Assembly (NCBI GenBank): GCA_905372875.1
Contig: CAJPQU010000073.1
Coordinates: 1-9,920 of the forward strand
DNA from: an uncultured Schwartzia sp.
Lineage (GTDB): Bacteria > Bacillota > Negativicutes > Selenomonadales > Selenomonadaceae
DNA length: 9,920 bases
Reading direction: 5' to 3'
Part shown: in pieces, positions 4,216 through 9,920 of the stretch
Layout: each line of letters starts with the position of its first letter
How positions within the stretch are numbered: the stretch's first letter is position 1
Notes under the pieces: model-generated
Database searches by the model: none
The model's input: the letters and a program-made list of their open reading frames with translations, nothing else
Told to the model about the DNA's origin: nothing
Program-made: the position numbers and the translations under genes

Positions 4216-6208
4216 GGTGGTGGCTCCTTTTCAGCCTATGGGGGATCAGCCGAAGGCGATTGAGGATTTGGCGCAGGGCGTGCTGAACGGGATGGAGGCC
4301 CAGGTGCTTTTGGGCGCCACGGGGACGGGGAAGACCTTTACCATCGCTAAAACCATCGAGCGGGTACAGAAGCCCACTTTGGTCATCGCGCACAATAAGA
4401 CGTTAGCGGCTCAGTTGGCCAGCGAATTTAAGACGTTTTTCCCGGAAAATTATGTAGGCTATTTTGTGAGTTATTATGATTTTTATCAGCCGGAGGCGTA
4501 CATTCCAGCGACGGACACCTATATTGAAAAGGACGCTTCCATCAATGACGAAATTGATGAACTGCGTCATTCGGCCACCTGTTCCCTCTTTGAGCGCCGG
4601 GATGTCATCGTGGTGGCCAGCGTGTCCTGCATTTATGGTCTTGGTTCCCCAGAGAGCTACCACGAGATGGTGGTGTCCCTCCACAAGGGGCAGGAGATCG
4701 ATCGGGACGCCATCCTGCGGAAACTTGTCGCCATTCAGTATGAGCGCAACGACGTGGGATTTGACCGAGGAAAATTCCGCGTGCGGGGCGACGTCATTGA
4801 AGTGTTCCCCGCCGGATACAATAACCGGGCGGTGCGCATTGAGATGTTTGGGGACGAGGTAGAGCGCCTCTTGGAATACGACGTGACGACGGGGGAGATC
4901 TACGGAGAGCGCACCCATTCCATGATTTTTCCAGCTTCGCATTATGTTACGTCCCGGGAGGATATGGACATCGCTATGGACAGCATCCGGCAGGAATTGG
5001 GGGAGCAGCTTCATTTTTTGGAAGGGAAGGGGCGGCTCTTGGAAGCCCAACGGCTTTCCCAGCGTACGAATTACGATTTGGAAATGATGCAGGAGATGGG
5101 CTATTGTTCCGGCATCGAAAATTATTCCCGCCACCTAACCCACCGGCAGGCAGGGGACGCGCCATACACGCTCTTAGATTATTTCCCCGAAGATTTCCTC
5201 ATCGTCATGGACGAGTCCCATGTGACCATGCCCCAGCTTCGCGCGATGTACGCTGGGGATCGGTCGCGCAAAATTTCCTTGGTGGACAACGGCTTTCGTC
5301 TGCCGTCGGCCTTTGATAACCGCCCCCTGACATTTGAGGAGTTTGAGCAGCGGATCAACCAAATCATCTATATTTCTGCCACGCCCGCCGAGTACGAATT
5401 GGGCAAGGCGCAACAGGTGGTACAACAAATCATCCGCCCCACGGGGCTTCTTGATCCCATCGTCGAAGTACGTCCGTTGGAGGGGCAGATCGACGATCTA
5501 ATGGCTGAGATACGAAAGCGCAGTGCGGCGAAGGAACGGGTTTTGGTGACGACGCTGACGAAGAAGATGGCGGAAAATCTTACGGAATATCTCAAGGAAG
5601 CGGGGATCAAGGTGCGTTACCTCCATTCCGATATCGCCACCATGGAGCGGGCGAAGCTCATCCGCGATCTCCGGGCGGGTGTCTTCGACGTGCTGGTGGG
5701 GATCAATCTCCTGCGGGAGGGCCTCGATATGCCGGAGGTGTCGCTGGTGGCGATTTTAGACGCGGATAAAGAGGGGTTTCTGCGCTCCGATACGTCGCTG
5801 ATTCAGACCATTGGCCGGGCGGCGCGCAACGCGGAGGGGAAGGTGCTGCTCTACGCCGATACGGTAACGGACTCCATGAAGCGGGCGATGGACGAAACCC
5901 TGCGCCGCCGCACGGTGCAGGAGGCATTCAATCGCGAACATCATGTGACACCTCAGACTATCATCAAGCCGGTGAAGGATCTCATTGAGACGACCTTAGT
6001 GGCGGAGCGGACGGCGGCCTACGGCACGTCAGATGGAAAGAAGAAACATCGCTTGACAAAAAAAGAACGACAGGCGCTCTTGAAGACATTGACGAAAGAA
6101 ATGCAGAGTGCGTCCCGCGCTTTAGAGTTTGAGCGGGCGGCGGAGCTAAGGGACATGATTTTTGAGTTGGAAGGGACAGGCGTGGTCGGGAAAAAGGATG
6201 GCGCTTGA
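4160..6208 (+). CDS. uvrB: excinuclease ABC subunit UvrB
   Basis: UvrB is the helicase-like core of nucleotide excision repair. It receives damaged DNA from UvrA, probes it with a beta-hairpin and recruits UvrC. Numbered from the ATG at 4160 (682 residues), the protein has the Walker A motif GATGTGKT (52-59), the beta-hairpin region YFVSYYDFYQPEAYIP (about 101-116), the Walker B motif MDESH (350-354), the helicase motif QTIGRAAR (549-556), and a C-terminal UVR helical hairpin (about 635-670) that contacts UvrC. All core motifs are intact. The start is uncertain. The frame is open from an ATG at 4112, but that codon has no spaced binding site. I prefer 4160 because AAAGGGGG (4144-4151) lies eight bases upstream; 4154 and 4187 are alternatives, and 4187 best matches the usual family N-terminus. 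The strongest site nearby, AAGGAG at 4124-4129, serves an ATG (4135) in another frame. It heads the uvrB-uvrA-uvrC cluster. Confidence 0.97.
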   Translation: MAMVPKLNTMQFAKESPFKVVAPFQPMGDQPKAIEDLAQGVLNGMEAQVLLGATGTGKTFTIAKTIERVQKPTLVIAHNKTLAAQLASEFKTFFPENYVGYFVSYYDFYQPEAYIPATDTYIEKDASINDEIDELRHSATCSLFERRDVIVVASVSCIYGLGSPESYHEMVVSLHKGQEIDRDAILRKLVAIQYERNDVGFDRGKFRVRGDVIEVFPAGYNNRAVRIEMFGDEVERLLEYDVTTGEIYGERTHSMIFPASHYVTSREDMDIAMDSIRQELGEQLHFLEGKGRLLEAQRLSQRTNYDLEMMQEMGYCSGIENYSRHLTHRQAGDAPYTLLDYFPEDFLIVMDESHVTMPQLRAMYAGDRSRKISLVDNGFRLPSAFDNRPLTFEEFEQRINQIIYISATPAEYELGKAQQVVQQIIRPTGLLDPIVEVRPLEGQIDDLMAEIRKRSAAKERVLVTTLTKKMAENLTEYLKEAGIKVRYLHSDIATMERAKLIRDLRAGVFDVLVGINLLREGLDMPEVSLVAILDADKEGFLRSDTSLIQTIGRAARNAEGKVLLYADTVTDSMKRAMDETLRRRTVQEAFNREHHVTPQTIIKPVKDLIETTLVAERTAAYGTSDGKKKHRLTKKERQALLKTLTKEMQSASRALEFERAAELRDMIFELEGTGVVGKKDGA

Positions 6209-6270
6209 ACTATGGGTCGGTTTGCGGTGGGCACTCTCCTGTCAGGAGAAACGATCGGTTTTCCATAGTT
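6208..6270 (+). repeat. nested inverted repeat between uvrB and uvrA
   Basis: An outer pair AACTATGG (6208-6215) and CCATAGTT (6263-6270) matches perfectly. At its centre is TCTCCTGTCAGGAGA (6235-6249), a perfect 15-base palindrome around T6242. The sequence between them could add a few imperfect pairs, for example GTTT (6220-6223) with AAAC (6249-6252), competing with the inner stem by one base. The outer arm begins on the last base of the uvrB stop codon. No T tract follows, so it does not look like an ordinary terminator. It may be an RNA structure that tunes uvrA expression or message decay, or the palindrome may be a protein binding site. Confidence 0.65.
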
Positions 6271-6320
6271 AAATGACAAAGAACAGGGATAGAACCTATA
6301 GAATGGAGCCAACAAAATTT

Positions 6321-9164
6321 ATGGAAAATACTATCCGCATCCGGGGGGCCCGGGCGCACAATTTGAAAAATATCAATCTGGACATTCCCCGGGATAAATT
6401 GGTGGTGATCACAGGGCTGTCCGGCTCGGGGAAGTCGTCCTTGGCCTTTGATACGATTTACGCCGAGGGGCAGCGGCGCTATGTGGAGTCTTTGTCGGCC
6501 TATGCTCGGCAGTTTTTGGGGCAGATGGACAAGCCGGAGGTGGATTACATCGAGGGATTATCCCCGGCCATTTCCATCGACCAGAAGACCACCAGCCGTA
6601 ATCCCCGCTCCACAGTGGGTACGGTGACGGAAATCTACGATTATCTGCGCCTCCTCTTCGCCCGCATCGGGCGCCCCCATTGTCCCAAGTGCGGCAAGCC
6701 CATCGCCCAGCAGACAGTCGATCAAATGCTGGATCAGATATTAGCCCTGGTCACAGGGACGAAATTCATGATTATGGCGCAGGTGGTGCGGAGCAAAAAA
6801 GGGCAGCACCGACAGATTCTCGACCAGATTCGCCGGGAGGGATACGCCCGCGTGCGGGTAGACGGTGTAATCCGCGATATCAGCGAGGAGATTGAGCTGG
6901 AAAAGAATAAGAAGCATACCATTGAGGTGGTGGTGGATCGCCTGACGGTGCGCGAGGGAATCCGCCAGCGGTTGGCGGATTCCTTGGAAACGGCGCTGAA
7001 ATTAGGAGATGGCGTCGTCTACGTCCAGATCATCAACGGAAACAATCTGATGTTCAGCCAGAATTTCGCCTGCGTGGATTGCGGTATCAGCTTGCCAGAA
7101 CTCGCCCCCCGCATGTTTTCTTTCAACAGTCCTTACGGGGCTTGCCCTTCCTGCGGTGGGATCGGTAGTCATATGGAGTTTGATCTCAGTTTAGTGCTGC
7201 CGGATCCGGCGCTGACTTTCGCGGAAGGGGTATTCGCCCCGCTCTCTAAGAACCCCAGTTCGTATGCCATGTGCCAGATCGCGGCTGTATTGGAGAAGTA
7301 CGGCTATACGCTTGACACGCGCTGGCAGGACGTGAAAAAGAAGGTGCAAGATGTTCTGCTGTACGGTTCGGGGGACGAGGCGTTCACGTATTCCTATGAG
7401 AATATGTATGGGGAGTATAAGGAATATTACAGTCCCTTCGAGGGGGTTATGCCGCTCTTGGCGCGGCGTTACCGGGAAGCGGAGTCGGACGAAATACGCG
7501 AGTCCTATGAGAACTTCATGACCATCGAGCCGTGTCAAGAGTGCCGGGGGGCACGTCTCAAGCCGGAGACGTTGGCGGTGACGGTGGGGGAAAAGAATAT
7601 CTACGAGGTTACCCGACTTTCCGTCCGGGCGGCGGAAACATTCTTCGCTCACTTAGCCCTTACACCTCGGGAGCAGAAGATTGCGGCACAAATCTTAAAG
7701 GAAATCCAAGCACGCTTGGGCTTTCTCGTTCATGTAGGGTTGGATTATCTGACATTGGCGCGGGCTGCCGGCTCCCTTTCCGGCGGCGAGGCGCAGCGCA
7801 TCCGATTAGCGACCCAGATTGGATCCGGTTTGGTGGGGGTGTTGTACATTCTGGACGAGCCAAGCATCGGCCTACATCAGCGGGACAATGACCGATTGCT
7901 GGTGGCCTTAAAACACCTGCGGGATTTGGGCAATACCCTCATTGTGGTGGAACACGATGAGGATACCATGTACGCCGCCGACCAGATCATCGACATCGGC
8001 CCTGGCGCGGGCGAACATGGGGGGCGCGTGGTGGCACAGGGGACGGTGGACGACATCAAGGGAACGGCGGCTTCGGTGACCGGTCAATATTTGAGCCGTG
8101 TCAAGTGCATCCCGGTGCCAAAAAAGCGACGGACGGGCAACGGTCATTTCCTGGAGATCGTCGGCGCGGCGGAGAACAATCTCAAAAATTTGCGGGTGAA
8201 GTTTCCCTTAGGGGCGCTGACGTTGGTGACAGGGGTCTCCGGTTCGGGTAAGAGTACCTTGGTGAACGAGATCCTCTACAAAGGGATTGCCGCCCGCCTT
8301 TACCACGCTAAAGGGAAGCCAGGGCGGCACAAGGTCATTCACGGACTGGAAAATATCGATAAAATCATCGACATCGACCAATCGCCCATCGGGCGCACAC
8401 CGCGCTCCAATCCGGCGACATATACCGGAGTTTTCGATAGTATCCGCCAGCTTTTTAGCGGCACTACGGAAGCACAGGTGCGGGGCTACAAGGCGGGGCG
8501 GTTCAGCTTCAATGTCCGCGGCGGTCGTTGCGAAGCCTGCCGAGGCGACGGCATCATCAAGATTGAAATGCACTTTCTGCCGGATGTTTACGTTCCCTGC
8601 GAGGTATGCAAAGGGGCGCGCTATAATCGGGAGACATTGGAAGTGAAGTATAAGGGCAAGACCATCGCTGACATTTTAGACATGACGATTTCGGAAGCGA
8701 CGGCCTTTTTCCAAAATGTGCCGAAGATCGTCCGCCGTTTGCAGGTCATCGAGGATGTGGGGTTGGGTTACATCAAATTGGGGCAGCCGGCCACCACTCT
8801 TTCCGGCGGGGAGGCGCAGCGGGTCAAGTTGGCGACGGAGCTGTCCCGCCGTTCTACAGGCAAAACGCTGTACATCTTGGACGAGCCCACTACTGGCCTT
8901 CACACCGCCGATATTGCCAGGCTGCTTGAGATCTTGCAGCGCTTGGTGGATGGGGGTGACACCGTCGTCGTCATTGAGCATAACCTTGATGTCATCAAAA
9001 CGGCCGATTATATCATCGATTTAGGCCCTGAAGGGGGTGATCGGGGCGGTACCATTGTGGCGGCGGGAACGCCGGAAGAGATCGTGAAGTGCCCGAAATC
9101 CTACACCGGGAAATACTTGAAACCCCTGCTGCAGGAGGGACGGAAAGCAAGGAGGAACCCATGA
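6321..9164 (+). CDS. uvrA: excinuclease ABC subunit UvrA
   Basis: UvrA is the dimeric ABC-type ATPase that finds DNA lesions and loads UvrB. From the ATG at 6321 it has 947 residues, close to the usual length. The first ATPase unit has Walker A GLSGSGKSS (32-40), signature LSGGEAQR (486-493) and Walker B YILDEP (509-514). The second has Walker A GVSGSGKS (638-645), signature LSGGEAQR (827-834) and Walker B YILDEP (851-856). Zinc-module cysteines are present: C251/C254/C275/C278 in the first half and C737/C740/C760/C763 in the second, plus pairs C121/C124 and C405/C408. The 6321 start gives the standard N-terminus (MENTIRIRGARAHNLKNINL); GGAG at 6305-6308 lies 12 bases away, rather far. ATGs at 6303 and 6273 are in frame and possible, with no better binding site. 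The gene follows uvrB by 112 bases containing a nested inverted repeat, and its stop overlaps the uvrC start. Confidence 0.97.
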   Translation: MENTIRIRGARAHNLKNINLDIPRDKLVVITGLSGSGKSSLAFDTIYAEGQRRYVESLSAYARQFLGQMDKPEVDYIEGLSPAISIDQKTTSRNPRSTVGTVTEIYDYLRLLFARIGRPHCPKCGKPIAQQTVDQMLDQILALVTGTKFMIMAQVVRSKKGQHRQILDQIRREGYARVRVDGVIRDISEEIELEKNKKHTIEVVVDRLTVREGIRQRLADSLETALKLGDGVVYVQIINGNNLMFSQNFACVDCGISLPELAPRMFSFNSPYGACPSCGGIGSHMEFDLSLVLPDPALTFAEGVFAPLSKNPSSYAMCQIAAVLEKYGYTLDTRWQDVKKKVQDVLLYGSGDEAFTYSYENMYGEYKEYYSPFEGVMPLLARRYREAESDEIRESYENFMTIEPCQECRGARLKPETLAVTVGEKNIYEVTRLSVRAAETFFAHLALTPREQKIAAQILKEIQARLGFLVHVGLDYLTLARAAGSLSGGEAQRIRLATQIGSGLVGVLYILDEPSIGLHQRDNDRLLVALKHLRDLGNTLIVVEHDEDTMYAADQIIDIGPGAGEHGGRVVAQGTVDDIKGTAASVTGQYLSRVKCIPVPKKRRTGNGHFLEIVGAAENNLKNLRVKFPLGALTLVTGVSGSGKSTLVNEILYKGIAARLYHAKGKPGRHKVIHGLENIDKIIDIDQSPIGRTPRSNPATYTGVFDSIRQLFSGTTEAQVRGYKAGRFSFNVRGGRCEACRGDGIIKIEMHFLPDVYVPCEVCKGARYNRETLEVKYKGKTIADILDMTISEATAFFQNVPKIVRRLQVIEDVGLGYIKLGQPATTLSGGEAQRVKLATELSRRSTGKTLYILDEPTTGLHTADIARLLEILQRLVDGGDTVVVIEHNLDVIKTADYIIDLGPEGGDRGGTIVAAGTPEEIVKCPKSYTGKYLKPLLQEGRKARRNP

Positions 9165-9920
9165 CGGACATCGTGACGGAAAAACTCCAGCTGTTGCCTT
9201 CGTCGCCGGGGGTCTACCTCATGAAAAACGCCCAAGGCAAAGTCATTTATGTGGGCAAGGCAGTGGTGCTGAAAAATCGCGTACGGCAGTATTTTCAGAG
9301 CAGCCGCAATCAGTCCCCGAAGGTGCGGGCGATGGTGGCCAAAGTGGCGGATTTTGAAACGATCTTGACTGGGTCGGAAATTGAAGCGTTGATCTTGGAG
9401 TGCAATCTCATCAAAAAATACCGCCCTCGGTACAATATCAGCCTGAAGGATGATAAAACCTATCCTTACGTCAAGGTTACGCTGGCGGAAAAGTATCCGC
9501 GGATCCTGCTCACCCGCCGAATCGTGAAGGACGGTGCGCGCTATTTTGGACCCTACACCCAAGTGGGGGCGGTGCATGAGAGCCTGCGGCTCCTGCGGAA
9601 ACTCTTCCCGCTGCGCACCTGCAAACACATGGACGTCGATCGACCTTGCTTGGAATATCATATCAAGCGCTGCACGGCGCCCTGCACCGGCGCTGTAGAC
9701 CCAACGGAATACGGAAAGATGGTGGCGGCGGTCTGTCTCTTTTTGGAGGGGCGGACGGACGAAGTGGAGCGTCAGCTTACGGTTCGGATGCAGGCGGCGG
9801 CGGCTGATTTGCAGTTTGAATTGGCGGCGCGGCTTCGGGATCAGCTGCGTGCAGTGCGGCGGGTCGCGGAAAAGCAGCGTATCGTCACCGGCTCGGGGGA
9901 TCAGGACGCCGTGGGATTGG
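9161..9920 (+). CDS. uvrC: excinuclease ABC subunit UvrC (3' end outside the window)
   Basis: UvrC makes both cuts around the lesion in the UvrB-DNA complex. The frame is open from the ATG at 9161 to the right edge, giving 253 codons of a protein usually near 600. The N-terminal GIY-YIG nuclease domain, which cuts on the 3' side, is visible: GVY at 17-19, YVG at 30-32 (IYVGKAVVLKNRVRQYF), R40, and the conserved Glu in EALILECNLIKKYRPRYN (about 75-92). Cysteines C154, C163, C171 and C175 match the cluster reported to bind an iron-sulfur centre in UvrC. A UVR helical hairpin that pairs with UvrB spans about 202-236. The C-terminal RNase H-like nuclease and helix-hairpin-helix region lie beyond the window. 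The start is firm: AAGGAGG (9149-9155) is five bases upstream, and ATGA (9161-9164) overlaps the uvrA stop, which indicates coupled translation in one operon. Confidence 0.97.
   Translation, partial: MTDIVTEKLQLLPSSPGVYLMKNAQGKVIYVGKAVVLKNRVRQYFQSSRNQSPKVRAMVAKVADFETILTGSEIEALILECNLIKKYRPRYNISLKDDKTYPYVKVTLAEKYPRILLTRRIVKDGARYFGPYTQVGAVHESLRLLRKLFPLRTCKHMDVDRPCLEYHIKRCTAPCTGAVDPTEYGKMVAAVCLFLEGRTDEVERQLTVRMQAAAADLQFELAARLRDQLRAVRRVAEKQRIVTGSGDQDAVGL

Noticed and set aside
4403..5134. Long antisense ORF of 243 codons inside uvrB
   Set aside because: It lies wholly within a highly conserved gene and has the His/Pro/Arg-rich composition typical of an antisense shadow.
6273..6302. ATGACA-18-TATAGA as a uvrA promoter
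   Set aside because: The hexamers are only partial matches, and a start near 6309 would leave almost no leader before 6321. Read-through from uvrB is simpler.
9101..9661. Antisense ORF of 186 codons across the uvrA-uvrC junction
   Set aside because: It is opposite two well-identified genes, with no family resemblance or start signals.

Overview
The window reads as a chromosomal segment of a low- to mid-GC member of the Firmicutes. It has strong AGGAGG-type ribosome binding sites, TATAAT-type promoters and hairpin-plus-T-tract terminators. The order uvrB-uvrA-uvrC and the style of the proteins would fit the Negativicutes, but that placement is inference from memory, not a measured result. All genes that can be supported lie on the + strand. 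No tRNA, rRNA, CRISPR array, insertion sequence, phage gene or origin is visible.

Layout. Positions 3-182 hold the C-terminal end of an unidentified gene. Positions 337-648 encode a small unidentified protein of 103 residues, with its own promoter and a strong terminator at 701-751. Positions 821 to about 3007 hold a two-component system: a membrane histidine kinase first, then an overlapping OmpR-family response regulator. The regulator's reading frame is broken by a one-base shift in a run of five G (2887-2891), which separates the DNA-recognition helix and wing from the rest. Positions 3137-3907 encode a cyclase/amidohydrolase-like metal enzyme (cyclase family, PF04199) with its own promoter. 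From about 4112 to the right edge lies the UvrABC nucleotide excision repair cluster: uvrB, uvrA and the first 253 codons of uvrC.

How the genes work together. UvrA (damage sensor ATPase), UvrB (damage-verifying helicase-like protein) and UvrC (dual-incision nuclease) form one pathway. uvrA and uvrC overlap by ATGA, so they are probably co-transcribed. uvrB and uvrA are separated by 112 bases that contain a large nested inverted repeat. The kinase and regulator should be a cognate pair; their target cannot be read from this window.

The protein-coding content is largely familiar. The points that deserve attention are the frameshifted regulator, the conflicting start signals of uvrB (the best ribosome binding site serves an ATG in another frame, one base away in a second five-G run), a tandem repeat fused to an intrinsic terminator just ahead of uvrB, and the nested palindrome between uvrB and uvrA. 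I found no convincing new multi-gene system.
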